Part shown: piece by piece, positions 55,252 to 64,000 of the stretch | Layout: the number at the start of each line of letters is the position of its first letter | How positions within the stretch are numbered: position 1 is the first letter of the stretch | From: a bacterium | GTDB taxonomy: Bacteria > Oederibacteriota > JAAXVQ01 > JAUVAV01 | Direction: 5' to 3' | Assembly (NCBI GenBank): GCA_021108215.1 | Contig: JAIORK010000049.1 | Span: 124,001 to 188,000 of the forward strand | DNA length: 64,000 nucleotides | Made by a program: the position numbers and the translations under genes | The notes under the pieces: model-generated | The model's database searches: none | What the model was told of the DNA's origin: nothing | Seen by the model: the letters and a program-made list of their open reading frames with translations, nothing else

Positions 55252-55280
55252 TACTCTATTTAGTGTATGTTACGCTTTTA

Positions 55281-55309
55281 AGCATAAATATACACGATCT
55301 TTTTGTCAA
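55281..55309 (-). promoter_or_regulatory. Sigma-70 promoter of the AAA ATPase gene
   Basis: TTGACA (55309-55304, perfect) and TATGCT (55286-55281, four of six) with 17 bases between, about 30 bases upstream of the ATG. The bases around the -10 (TTTTAAGCATAAATA on the plus strand, 55276-55290) also occur upstream of hydF at 5922-5936. Confidence 0.7.
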
Positions 55310-55360
55310 GCACATTTCATCATTTTTTTAATATCAACCTGCTGTGCCGAGTGACCTTCT

Positions 55361-55398
55361 AAAAAAAAAGCGGCTGCTGTTATAAACAGCAGCCGCTT
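55361..55398 (-). terminator. Intrinsic terminator of the HU gene
   Basis: A 14-base-pair stem (AAGCGGCTGCTGTT) with a 3-base loop, followed on the minus strand by a run of seven Us. It starts 17 bases after the HU stop codon and is GC-rich in the stem, so it should be efficient. Confidence 0.92.
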
Positions 55399-55414
55399 CA
55401 AAACATCAGGTTGC

Positions 55415-55699
55415 TTATTTCGCACCTAATACGTTGTCTTTCAAATCTTTACCAACTCTAAACTTAACAACGGTCTTTGCAGGAACCTTAACCATTTCAC
55501 TGGTCTGAGGATTGCGAGCCATACGGGCATTACGTTTTTTAACTGTAAAAATACCAAGACCCGGCACTTTATATTTTTTCTCTTTCTTCAATACTTTGTA
55601 AAGCAGTGTGTTCTGAGCGTCGAGGAATTCCTGGACTTCTTTTTTCTTCATTCCAGTCACTTCCACTAATTTGTTTAACATCTCGGTTTTTGTCAGCAC
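55415..55699 (-). CDS. HU/IHF-family DNA-binding protein
   Basis: A 94-residue nucleoid protein. TKTEMLNKLVEVTGMKKKEVQEFLD begins the helical dimer part; VPGLGIFTVKKRNARMARNPQTSE is the beta-arm with the usual GxxxNP arm tip replaced by MARNPQTSE, close to the consensus RNPxT. The protein bends DNA as a dimer. The GTG start has a near-ideal ribosome site AAGGAGG. The gene is monocistronic: promoter at 55776-55804, terminator right after the stop, and an inverted repeat in the leader. Confidence 0.93.
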   Translation of the reverse strand: MLTKTEMLNKLVEVTGMKKKEVQEFLDAQNTLLYKVLKKEKKYKVPGLGIFTVKKRNARMARNPQTSEMVKVPAKTVVKFRVGKDLKDNVLGAK

Positions 55700-55731
55700 C
55701 CTTGTTCCTCCTTAAAATTTAGTTGACTTTC

Positions 55732-55757
55732 GGAAGGCCTTATTTATAAGGCTTTCC
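55732..55757 (-). promoter_or_regulatory. Inverted repeat in the HU leader
   Basis: GGAAGGCCTTA and TAAGGCTTTCC, 10 of 11 pairs, with a 4-base TTTA spacer, between the HU promoter and ribosome site. It could be a protein operator or an RNA hairpin. There is no U-run after it. Confidence 0.5.
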
Positions 55758-55775
55758 ATATCACCTAGTGAGCAA

Positions 55776-55804
55776 ATTATAGAATACCACCATATTTAGT
55801 GCAA
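55776..55804 (-). promoter_or_regulatory. Promoter of the HU gene
   Basis: TATAAT (perfect -10, 55781-55776) lies 17 bases from TTGCAC (55804-55799, a weak -35). Transcription would start near 55769, giving a leader of about 70 bases. Confidence 0.6.
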
Positions 55805-56219
55805 GCTTTTTTTATACTAAACTTCATGTAGTACCCTTTATTTAGGGGTCTCATCGAATGCCGGATACATTATAGGCTATATTCCAGAGGATAAATTAGA
55901 GGTTACTGCTCAGAAACCATTATTTTAAAAGGGTTAATCAAATAATACTTCAAAACGAATATTTACGCCTGATCTTAAAAACAGGCAGTAAATTATTTCG
56001 TAAAAAGTAGAAAAAAATACATTTTTTTTACTTTTTTTCACTATCAACCGTGCTCAGGCTCTTTTTATCTACCTAATCTCCCCAAACAACGATTAAAATA
56101 ATGAATTTTTGTAGAGACACACGGACGTACATCTCTATTGTAATTCTATCGCGAACCGGACTCTATCCGTCTTGATGGCAATTAAATGCCGGCCATAATC
56201 CGGGCGTTGATTAGCTCCT
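55805..56219. other. AT-rich intergenic region upstream of HU
   Basis: About 415 bases between the HU promoter and the end of the lipoprotein gene. Nothing coding or RNA-like stands out. A segment around 55998-56039 is mostly A and T runs in opposing order and could be a loose hairpin. No clear terminator for the lipoprotein gene was found. Confidence 0.5.
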
Positions 56220-56624
56220 TCACTCCCGCTTGCCTGCGGATTTTTTGAGTTCCTGGAAAGCCGCTTCAACTGATTCCCAGCGCTTGTTCAAATTTTCACG
56301 ATAGTCTATCCAGCTCGCCTGGTTCTGCGTACTGACCGTTTCTAATTGTGTCCGGAAAGCATCTTGGGTCTTCTCAAAAAGATCACTGCTCTCCAGCCAT
56401 TTTTCTTTGGCCTGATCGGATAGTTTCAAGCCGCGCCCCTGGAGCATTTCCAAGCGCATTTCCAGATCCTGTAGTTGCGCCCGCATATCCGCCTCAAATA
56501 CCCTTATTTTTTCTTGAAACCGCACTTCTGAAACTCTGTTGGTCTGCGGAGCAGGTCCGCAGCCTGCACCTAGTATCAAACCAACACACAAAAGTATCGT
56601 AACTGTTTGAGCCGCCTTTTTCAT
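56220..56624 (-). CDS. Small coiled-coil lipoprotein
   Basis: 134 residues. A lipoprotein signal with lipobox LGAGC (cysteine about 22) is followed by a long, charged helix with heptad-like hydrophobics (FQEKIRVFEADMRAQLQDLE and similar to the end). It likely stands on a membrane facing the periplasm as a coiled coil, in the general style of Lpp-like spacers, but no family is recognised. The ATG at 56624 is chosen over one nine codons upstream because CAGGAGG is 8 bases ahead of it. Its own promoter lies at 56801-56829 with a leader of about 170 bases. Confidence 0.75.
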   Translation of the reverse strand: MKKAAQTVTILLCVGLILGAGCGPAPQTNRVSEVRFQEKIRVFEADMRAQLQDLEMRLEMLQGRGLKLSDQAKEKWLESSDLFEKTQDAFRTQLETVSTQNQASWIDYRENLNKRWESVEAAFQELKKSAGKRE

Positions 56625-56800
56625 GATTTCCGCCTCCTGTAATCGGGGCAATTCCGCTGCCCCATACTTTCCTATTATGGCTTTGCGCTACTTCACTACC
56701 ACTTTCAGTACTTCCTTTTCCTCGCCATTAATCATAAATACCCGGTGCAACTGCGGCGCACTGCCACGTCAAACACTGCCCATTGTCTTAGGTTAGTTAA

Positions 56801-56829
56801 ATTATACTGCCGTGTATTATTAGTGTCAA
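56801..56829 (-). promoter_or_regulatory. Consensus sigma-70 promoter of the lipoprotein gene
   Basis: TTGACA (56829-56824) and TATAAT (56806-56801), both perfect, 17 bases apart. Transcription would start near 56794, leaving a leader of about 170 bases that includes a small GGGGCA/TGCCCC hairpin at 56645-56663, just upstream of the ribosome site. Confidence 0.85.
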
Positions 56830-56878
56830 TCAGGGATGCCACACATGGAAAATAAATTATTAGTTTATACGCCTCAAA

Positions 56879-59800
56879 TCAAGCTGACGTACTGGTTAAT
56901 TTTTGCTTCCACTGTTTTTTAGGTACAAAAAATTTAATGTCAATTTTCACACCCTGCCCGGAAAGCAATTCCGTAATCCTGGCCAACCGGCGATTGCGCA
57001 CCACATTGGCCGCAGGTTGTACAACCGGGGTGGCTTGCGCAAACAGACCGCTGCCTGGTTTGAATTCGACTTTCATCGGCATGCCCAAGGCAGACATGCA
57101 ATCTTCCAATAAATAGCTTATACGCTCTTCCCTGATCTCCACCGGCAAATTCTCATCGGCTGCAGTATTCACGGCTGCCCGGAAGATTTCATCCATCAGC
57201 ACGGTCGCCGCATGTCCGTACATCCAGGTCCGAGAGTGTGATTGCGCCAATTCATTCAAACTTTGGTACATACGATCTGTCATGAGTTGCCGCTGGAAAT
57301 CCCTGCCTGGAGCTTGTGCCAGTACGCTTTGGAGCAAATACTCCGGTTCAATGCGTTGCAGGATAGCTGTCGATTGGGAATGCATGAACACCATGCCGGT
57401 TAAACCCACCAGTGCCGCACCGCCTGCTAAAACCGCAACAACCGGCAATGCACCGATACTCACCAGCAGCACGGCCGCGCCGGCTGCCAAGCCGCTTAAT
57501 ACACAACCTTGCTGTATCGTACGGTAAAGTGTTCGCGCGGACAGTTGTTTCCGCTGATCCTTCGGTACGATCCGTTTCAACAAACGCAAACCCAGGGGTT
57601 GACGCAGCATCTGTTTAAAATCCCTTATGGATACACCGTATTTATCCTGAAATTGCCAGGCCATTTGACGCTGTTTCCAGCCGCTCGCTTCCTGATGCGC
57701 CTGCAAGCGCTCCAGCATATTATTTTTTACTTCCGATTGCCTTTCACTTAAGGCTTTGGCAATACGGTCCCGATCATTTACATTAAATTCTCCGTCAAAC
57801 GCCTTTTGTACCAGACCATAAACCGCAGCGGAAAGCTTCGCGGTTTTCTGCAATTTCGATTTTTCCACGGCGGAAGCCTCTTGGGCGCGCGTTTCCCATT
57901 CCCCGACCCGAATCCGAAGTTCACCGCCTTTCCAAATATAGGCCTGTAAATAGGCGCGCAGACGGTTGGCAGGTGATACATCGCGCAAGGAAGGTTCCAG
58001 CTCGGCCAGGCGGTCCAGTTTCCCCTCCAACAAAGTCTTTTCCTGCGCGCTCCACAGGTGATCAATCGCAATATCCAAAAGTTGTGCTACGAGCATTTCC
58101 GGAATTTGATTATCATAGACATGATCTGTGGCAGGTAGAATGACCTGGCCGACCTTGCGGTCTCCGACCTCAATCTGCTGTAACAATTCGGATTGGAGTA
58201 CCTTATCCGGCAGCATGGACAGACCGGCTGCCAGCATGCGCATCCAACCCGTGGTGGCTGCTCCCTGTGAGAGAATCAATTCTTTGCCAACACCGTACTT
58301 TTTCCACACTTCCCTAAAAGCAGCCACTGCCTCGGCATCTGAAACCTGCCCCTGCTCATCACCCTTGGCTTCCATGAGGTCTTCCCATTGTGTATAAAAA
58401 TCACTCTTTTCCTGATGCTTCGACCTGACGAAGGAACCCGCCGGATCAGTCTCTTCCTCTGAAATTCTTTTGACCACCACGTCTCTGGGATCCAGCCATC
58501 TTTTCTTGTTGGGTTCCGCACGGTAACTGCGGAAAACCGCAAGCACTTCAGAGAACATCGTTCCCAGCAAGGAGCCGGCTGCCAAACCCGGATTGCCTTT
58601 TAAAACACCCGGCACCACTGCCAATGCGGTCGACATCCAGGCATTGGGCGCTCCGGCTGCTTTCTTGCTGCCGGGGACAACTTGATATTTTTCCAACAGC
58701 GGCAGCAATAGTTTGGACCCGAGTGCCAGAACCACACCAATTCCCAGCGTTGGCAAATTCATACCGGCAATCCCGAAAATACCGGTGATGGCTACTGTCC
58801 CGGCAAAAGCACCCAGGAAGGTATTACTTTTTAACAAGCCGGACATGACAGGCAAATGCGGTTCCAGGCGGGACATGACCAGGCGAACCGCTTCGGAAAT
58901 TTGATGACCTAGTAATAATTTTTTTTCGAATCCATATTGTGCTTCATACTCCATGGATAATCGCTGGTGATAATTCATAAATGACCGGGCTTGCAAATAA
59001 TTGTATTCTTCTCCCTGATATTTAAAAACATATCCTTCATCCCTATTCGCGAGAGCTTTCTTCATGCGAATGGTGTTGTTATGCGCACGATAATATTCCT
59101 GTCCGGCATGACCAGGTTGGCGCCACATAGTCACCGTTGCAGCAATACTACCGAATAGAGATATGAGCTTGCTGGTAGAATTGACCATGCCGGCATATTT
59201 TCCCATCGTTTGATAATATCCGTGGTCTGGACCAAATTTTTCAAGCATGGCATATTGTATAAAATCATTGCCAGCTTCTTTATACGCCTGCTGCGTCTCA
59301 TTAATAAAACTGCTGTTCTTATTTATCCAATTGCCAAATGCTTCTGGTCTTGCATAAGTTAGCCATGCTGTTTCACCATGCGTCGTTTTCAATTCTCCTG
59401 CCTTTTTTGGATTGCGTTTAGCCCAAGTATGCACAAAATCATCATCCATTAGAGCATTGGCCATTGCATACGCAAACCAGTTGTTGTCCCCGTAATCTTT
59501 TTTCAATTTCGCTATTTGATCCTGAGACGTCCCCAACCAGTCTGACATTTTTTGCCAAGTGGTCGTGTAAGCATGTATCAGCCCAATAATTTGACCATCC
59601 GCCTTGAATGCACTGCGCAAGTTGGCTGCCTGATTGGCAAACCATCCAAACAACGGCATGTTGCTTGCCTTGGTTATACGCGCCATTGTTTTTTCAGCCA
59701 GCACGGTTGCGGATACACGATTGGATGTCAAATCGGCAATCCCTTGAAATTCACGTAAACGCCCAGGCAATTCCTGCTTTACCTTTTTGGCCATATACTG

Positions 59801-62800
59801 CATGTATTCATCGCTACCTTTTTCCACACTTACTTTTTCTGTGGTTGGTACTTCACCGGCTTGCGTGCGTCGTACTTCTCCGGCTTTGTTGGTGTCAATC
59901 TCAACCAGATAATCCCGCATGATGTTATCAAAAAGACTGAAAAATTTCTTCTGCAGTTCAATGCCGTCTTTAAACTTTCCCGATTTATCATTATCCAGAT
60001 CATCAAAGAATTTTTGGAAAACCGCACGTTCTGAATCTGTGATATTGCTGATACGATTGATGTCCAGATCCAAACCCGTATTGGAAAAAACACGTTTCCC
60101 CTCAACATTGCCACGTTTCATGGCCTGGGCAAAAACATCTGAGGGCGAAAGATCCAATTTATACAAAGCAGCCTTGAATTGCAAATCCTTAATCCCATGC
60201 GGCATCGTCGCAAAAATATTCAATCCCTCGCCAATGGCAGGCGCAAAGAAATATCGCTTTTGCGTACAACCTACCTGGTCAACAATCGCCTCGTAGAATT
60301 CCTTTACAATCCCCGGACTGGTTTCATGGGTCTCCGCCATCCACTTGGCCACACTGTCCTGATTCAAGGTTCCTTGTTTCGTAATAAAACGATCAAGTGA
60401 GGTACGACATTCCTTGCTCAGTACAAGTTTGTCAAAACCATGCACATCTCCAAATGATTTAGGCATAGTATGAATAGCATCTTTGATAGCATCCACTGCC
60501 ACGGAATACGTGGCTGGTGTCATGCCGTCAATGAGAACCACCTGCGGTTTTTCAGTCCGGACACTGAGTATATCTGAAACAACAATCCGAATAACTTCGC
60601 TGTTGTCAACATTTGCACCTTCCCGCCATTCTAAATCAGCCACGCGTTTATCCGTCGCTTCCACCAGTTTTTCAAAATGCTGGCGTACCATCTTATCGGA
60701 AAGCTTAATTACCTCCGTACCAATATCTTGGGCTGTAAGTTTAGCCATCCGATCAAGTTGTTTGTTGTCATTACTGGTATAACCCTGCTGAGTCCGACCA
60801 TGTTCCATCAACACAGCCGCACGCTCTACAAGATACTGATCATAAGACTTTCCTTCCAGCAGACGTAATTGCACATCATCCTCAACCTTATCCAGCACCA
60901 CGATCCGGTCCCCTATGCGTGCGGAAAAATGAATTTCACCACTCGCAACACTGGAATGATCACCCATCAAAGTGATTTTAGGTTCACCTGATATTTCCAC
61001 CACTTGTTTACCCAATTGCTTCATGGTTGCTTCCAGACCCTTCAGGGTTCCGGAATAACCAACCACCTTGTCCATACCCAAGAAATTCATAGCCTCCAGC
61101 ATGGTCACCCGTTCAGTGGTGAAATGCGCCAAAGCTTCACCGACACTACGCGCATGCTGAGAATTTTTCTCAACATAGCTGCGCGCGTTAAACTCTTTGA
61201 AAGAAAATTCTATTCCCGCATCCTCGGCCTTTTTCATTTCATAACGCATGATATTTTCAATATGCGTAAGCGCAGACTGCATGTGGTCACCGTAAATGGT
61301 ATTTAGCTTGCCAAGACCATTGGTGGCGGTTCCATAGTGAGAAACACCGTTTTCATCCACCCAGGCTTTATATTCCCGACCATTGGTGTTGTACATAACC
61401 TGGGCTATTTTTTCCAAAAATCGCGCATCGCCTGTGCTACGCACGCTTATTTTTTGAACTTCAAGTGCTTGCCTGATGGTTTTCCCTTGGAACTCCCCAT
61501 TTATAATTTCATAGTCAAGATTGAATCGAAATTGGCTACGAATTTCCTGACCAGGCTGAAATTCCTGGTTACGAAAAATTTCACGGGCTGTATCTGACCT
61601 ATCAAGATCTTGCCACAAAATGTCCATCACTTTGGTATATTGATCCATTAAATTAATGGTGGTTTCCGTCAGCTGTTTTTGTAAGGTCGTGGAGAGATAA
61701 TCCCAAACCCCGGAAGACCCTAAAATGGTGTCAGTGGTATGAAATGCTGAATGTATTTCATCCCAGGCTGCTGTCCCAATTTTCTCAAATCGCGCGGTAA
61801 TTTGCGCATCCGTGAATCCCTGACCGCGCATTTCCAACACAATTTTTTTCAAACCCTCATTGGACATGGTATAGACCTTGCCCTGCTCAAACCCGTTTGC
61901 AATGACATCCTTGACCGTATCTTCGTTAATCACCACGAGACGCTTCTTATTTTTCCATGTCTCCATAGCAGGTTGCTCCTGAATCTGGGTAACCAGAGTT
62001 TCATTAGCAGTAAGATACAAAACCGGTGGCGGTTCTTTTTTATATTCAGCACGATACACATCCATGGCCAATTCCAAAGACATCACAGCTGCTGACTTGC
62101 CACCGCCCATGGATAAAAGCAGGGCCTCCCCTGCAATTTGTTTGACAATACTGTCATCCTTGCCTGCCACTTTCAATTCCAGATTCAAAAGATGCAACTC
62201 AAAAGCGCGAGTGAGCAAACGCATCTGCATATTATTTGCTTCCCATCCTTTGGCGGCACCGTACTGCTTACGCCACTCCACGGGGATTTTAATCAAGGTA
62301 TCACGAACTTGTTTCAATGCTTCTGAATCACCCGCATAGGTTTTGATGGCGTCATCCACAATCTTATCAATTATTTTACTATCAAGTTCCTGAACACTGC
62401 TGTTTACTTCTGCCTCGCTGGACTTAAGTTTTTCAACGATGTCAGTCAAGACATCACCCAATTTTTCGGATTCTATTTCCATACGGTCAATAAGCGTACT
62501 GCGCACTCCTTCTGCTTCCATGATCATGCGTTTAGCGCCGCCCTTCTGTATCTTGGCGATCACATCCGCTCGCTCTACTTGCAAATCTTGTGTAGTCATT
62601 ACTTCACGCCCCAGTAAACGATCCCAAAAACTGCGCTCTCCTGCCTCAATCTTGGCAATACTGTCATTCACATCCAGCAACTCGCTCACAAGTTTCACCG
62701 CTTCGCCAGAATTCTCCATATCTTCCAATTTCGGGATTATTCCCCTTTGGCTGGGACTAAAACCCGCGCGTTGTATTTTATTTTTTGCTCGACCCAAGAC

Positions 62801-64000
62801 CTTTTCCAACTTCTTTATTTTTGCCTGATCACCCTGGTTGCGTGCCATGTCCAATTTGTTCTCTAATAAATTGATCTCCATTTCAATTTTGATGAGTTTT
62901 TGCTGAGATTGTAAATTCTTGTCAGTGATGAATTTTTCCAACATAAAATCATCTATACGCTCAACTCCCGACTCATTCAAAGCTCGCGCAAATTCTTCCT
63001 GTGCTTTTGTATTGAGCATCTCTTTGTACGCATCCAATGATCCATCCGATTTTTTGTCTTTAAATTCCCGAAAATCATCAAGTTGCTTATACAACGCCTC
63101 ACTGACGACAATTTTTCCCTGCAGTGCCAACGCGCTCTTGAGCGCACGAGACTCGCTGAACTCAACAGCACGTTTGTAGTCAGGATTTTTCAGAGCTTCG
63201 ACGCTGTCTATACGTCCTGCCAGAAGCTCTCCGGCAACAGCAAGAATGCGAATTTCTTTTAAATTGAATTCAGCAACCACAGCATGCGCTCTTTCAAGCT
63301 GTAATGTCCGTAATTCCTTTTTCCGCGTTTCCAAAGCCCTGAATTCCATGCGCGCAATTTCAGAACGACCACTGTCTCTAGTCGCTAAAACTTCCTTCTT
63401 ATCAATAAGTTTTTCTAAATCCTGAATTTTAGTATCCAGTTTTCTTACTGTTTCGCTTCCGGCACCTTCTTTGACCAATAACAAAGATTCATTAAATGCT
63501 ATTTGTTCCGCCGCCCTGAGCTCCATGCTGCGGAGTCCACTATGCATTTTATGATCCTGTTCAAATTTCCGGTGTCTGGTCAACGTCTGCTCAAGAGGCG
63601 TTACTCTTTCCGACACAATTTTCGCCTCTTGGATACGCGCTTCCACCAATCGCGCGACTTCTGTATTAACCATACGCTCGGATATCAAACGCAATTGTTC
63701 GGTAGGCACTTTTTCGAGAATATTCGAAAGCCGAGTTGGTACTTTCTCTTCAATCATTTTAAAAATTGCCGGTTGTGTATTCTCCGGTGCACGTTCCATC
63801 ACCGCTGCCACCAGACGATCTGTCCCGGGATGTTTCAACAATTCTCCGGCCAGCGCCAGGTGTTGACCGGTAATATCCACAGCATTAAAAGGTTCCGCTA
63901 TCAATTTGCGGATCGTCTGCTGGGTACTTATTATTTTCTGCTCCAACGCCTTCTCTTTAGTTCGCAATTTCTCCAATTGCGCTTCCTCGTTTTTCAATTG
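56879..64000 (-). CDS. Giant coiled-coil, SecA/SF2-helicase-like, multi-membrane protein (N-terminus outside window)
   Basis: At least 2373 codons are visible, open to the right edge, so the true start is outside. Counting from 63997: residues 1-560 are charged, largely coiled-coil. Then a helicase-like core: P-loop LSMGGGKSAAVMS (about 625-637), LYLTANETLVTQ, acidic box WDEIHSAF (about 744), VGYSGTL (about 980), and a second lobe with VVLIDGMTP and FAPAIGEGLNIF (about 1256). The order and spacing recall SecA (GEGKT, DEVD, GMTGTA). Hydrophobic segments, probably membrane helices, lie near 1715-1755, 1815-1835 and 2165-2200. The last 170 residues are soluble. An ATP-driven membrane-linked machine is plausible. 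Its function is unknown; the SecA link is by motif, and no signal peptide can be judged. Confidence 0.8.
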   Translation of the reverse strand, partial: QLKNEEAQLEKLRTKEKALEQKIISTQQTIRKLIAEPFNAVDITGQHLALAGELLKHPGTDRLVAAVMERAPENTQPAIFKMIEEKVPTRLSNILEKVPTEQLRLISERMVNTEVARLVEARIQEAKIVSERVTPLEQTLTRHRKFEQDHKMHSGLRSMELRAAEQIAFNESLLLVKEGAGSETVRKLDTKIQDLEKLIDKKEVLATRDSGRSEIARMEFRALETRKKELRTLQLERAHAVVAEFNLKEIRILAVAGELLAGRIDSVEALKNPDYKRAVEFSESRALKSALALQGKIVVSEALYKQLDDFREFKDKKSDGSLDAYKEMLNTKAQEEFARALNESGVERIDDFMLEKFITDKNLQSQQKLIKIEMEINLLENKLDMARNQGDQAKIKKLEKVLGRAKNKIQRAGFSPSQRGIIPKLEDMENSGEAVKLVSELLDVNDSIAKIEAGERSFWDRLLGREVMTTQDLQVERADVIAKIQKGGAKRMIMEAEGVRSTLIDRMEIESEKLGDVLTDIVEKLKSSEAEVNSSVQELDSKIIDKIVDDAIKTYAGDSEALKQVRDTLIKIPVEWRKQYGAAKGWEANNMQMRLLTRAFELHLLNLELKVAGKDDSIVKQIAGEALLLSMGGGKSAAVMSLELAMDVYRAEYKKEPPPVLYLTANETLVTQIQEQPAMETWKNKKRLVVINEDTVKDVIANGFEQGKVYTMSNEGLKKIVLEMRGQGFTDAQITARFEKIGTAAWDEIHSAFHTTDTILGSSGVWDYLSTTLQKQLTETTINLMDQYTKVMDILWQDLDRSDTAREIFRNQEFQPGQEIRSQFRFNLDYEIINGEFQGKTIRQALEVQKISVRSTGDARFLEKIAQVMYNTNGREYKAWVDENGVSHYGTATNGLGKLNTIYGDHMQSALTHIENIMRYEMKKAEDAGIEFSFKEFNARSYVEKNSQHARSVGEALAHFTTERVTMLEAMNFLGMDKVVGYSGTLKGLEATMKQLGKQVVEISGEPKITLMGDHSSVASGEIHFSARIGDRIVVLDKVEDDVQLRLLEGKSYDQYLVERAAVLMEHGRTQQGYTSNDNKQLDRMAKLTAQDIGTEVIKLSDKMVRQHFEKLVEATDKRVADLEWREGANVDNSEVIRIVVSDILSVRTEKPQVVLIDGMTPATYSVAVDAIKDAIHTMPKSFGDVHGFDKLVLSKECRTSLDRFITKQGTLNQDSVAKWMAETHETSPGIVKEFYEAIVDQVGCTQKRYFFAPAIGEGLNIFATMPHGIKDLQFKAALYKLDLSPSDVFAQAMKRGNVEGKRVFSNTGLDLDINRISNITDSERAVFQKFFDDLDNDKSGKFKDGIELQKKFFSLFDNIMRDYLVEIDTNKAGEVRRTQAGEVPTTEKVSVEKGSDEYMQYMAKKVKQELPGRLREFQGIADLTSNRVSATVLAEKTMARITKASNMPLFGWFANQAANLRSAFKADGQIIGLIHAYTTTWQKMSDWLGTSQDQIAKLKKDYGDNNWFAYAMANALMDDDFVHTWAKRNPKKAGELKTTHGETAWLTYARPEAFGNWINKNSSFINETQQAYKEAGNDFIQYAMLEKFGPDHGYYQTMGKYAGMVNSTSKLISLFGSIAATVTMWRQPGHAGQEYYRAHNNTIRMKKALANRDEGYVFKYQGEEYNYLQARSFMNYHQRLSMEYEAQYGFEKKLLLGHQISEAVRLVMSRLEPHLPVMSGLLKSNTFLGAFAGTVAITGIFGIAGMNLPTLGIGVVLALGSKLLLPLLEKYQVVPGSKKAAGAPNAWMSTALAVVPGVLKGNPGLAAGSLLGTMFSEVLAVFRSYRAEPNKKRWLDPRDVVVKRISEEETDPAGSFVRSKHQEKSDFYTQWEDLMEAKGDEQGQVSDAEAVAAFREVWKKYGVGKELILSQGAATTGWMRMLAAGLSMLPDKVLQSELLQQIEVGDRKVGQVILPATDHVYDNQIPEMLVAQLLDIAIDHLWSAQEKTLLEGKLDRLAELEPSLRDVSPANRLRAYLQAYIWKGGELRIRVGEWETRAQEASAVEKSKLQKTAKLSAAVYGLVQKAFDGEFNVNDRDRIAKALSERQSEVKNNMLERLQAHQEASGWKQRQMAWQFQDKYGVSIRDFKQMLRQPLGLRLLKRIVPKDQRKQLSARTLYRTIQQGCVLSGLAAGAAVLLVSIGALPVVAVLAGGAALVGLTGMVFMHSQSTAILQRIEPEYLLQSVLAQAPGRDFQRQLMTDRMYQSLNELAQSHSRTWMYGHAATVLMDEIFRAAVNTAADENLPVEIREERISYLLEDCMSALGMPMKVEFKPGSGLFAQATPVVQPAANVVRNRRLARITELLSGQGVKIDIKFFVPKKQWKQKLTSTSA

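Overview
This 64 kb window looks like chromosome from a Gram-negative, anaerobic, signalling-rich bacterium. The evidence is YajC, ExbB/ExbD/TonB, an outer-membrane-type beta-barrel, lipoproteins and SPOR and SpoIID envelope proteins, an NADH-linked [FeFe] hydrogenase with its maturases, and many two-component and chemotaxis proteins. A giant SecA-like protein at the right edge resembles giant proteins reported from some uncultured lineages such as Omnitrophota. No marker in the window fixes the phylum, so that is only a guess. Almost everything is on the minus strand. The exceptions are a pair of histidine kinases (14.6-18.6 kb) and one chemotaxis receptor (28.5-29.8 kb). No rRNA, tRNA, CRISPR array, phage or transposase gene was seen.

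Layout. 1-4.4 kb: a glycosyltransferase cut by the window edge, a small exported protein, a metallo-beta-lactamase hydrolase, a STAS protein and a chemotaxis transducer. 4.6-14 kb: hydrogenase region with hydF, a nucleobase deaminase, aspA, hydE, a [2Fe-2S]/[4Fe-4S]-rich catalytic subunit and a fused NuoE-NuoF subunit. hydG is not present. An AT-rich 1.1 kb gap separates aspA from hydE, and copies of one dispersed repeat lie on both sides of the hydE-hydrogenase segment. 14.6-18.6 kb: two paralogous membrane kinases, the first without an ATPase domain. 18.6-28.3 kb: MFS transporter, mutS, a TPR-SPOR protein, miaB, an unknown exported protein, yajC and tgt, mostly with overlapping or nearly touching ends. 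28.4-39.0 kb: a signalling block (chemotaxis receptor, DUF72, two hybrid-sensor kinases, KaiC-KaiC-receiver fusion, GAF-GAF-GGDEF) lying between tgt and queA. 39.2-51.1 kb: queA, a SpoIID/LytB lipoprotein, a UvrD helicase-nuclease fusion, TonB-ExbD-ExbB, a beta-barrel and a 1006-residue TPR protein. 51.2-56.6 kb: a CPA2 antiporter, a trehalose-phosphatase-like HAD protein, a palindromic repeat, a YprB-like exonuclease, an AAA ATPase, HU and a lipoprotein. 56.9-64 kb: the giant protein, whose N-terminus lies outside the window.

How the genes may work together. The hydrogenase should exchange electrons between NAD(H) and H2, with HydE and HydF building its active site. Two ammonia-releasing enzymes sit among the maturases. 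The TPR/barrel/ExbBD/TonB genes probably form one energised envelope machine. The KaiC, kinase and GGDEF genes probably form one signalling pathway. These last two are inferences from gene order.
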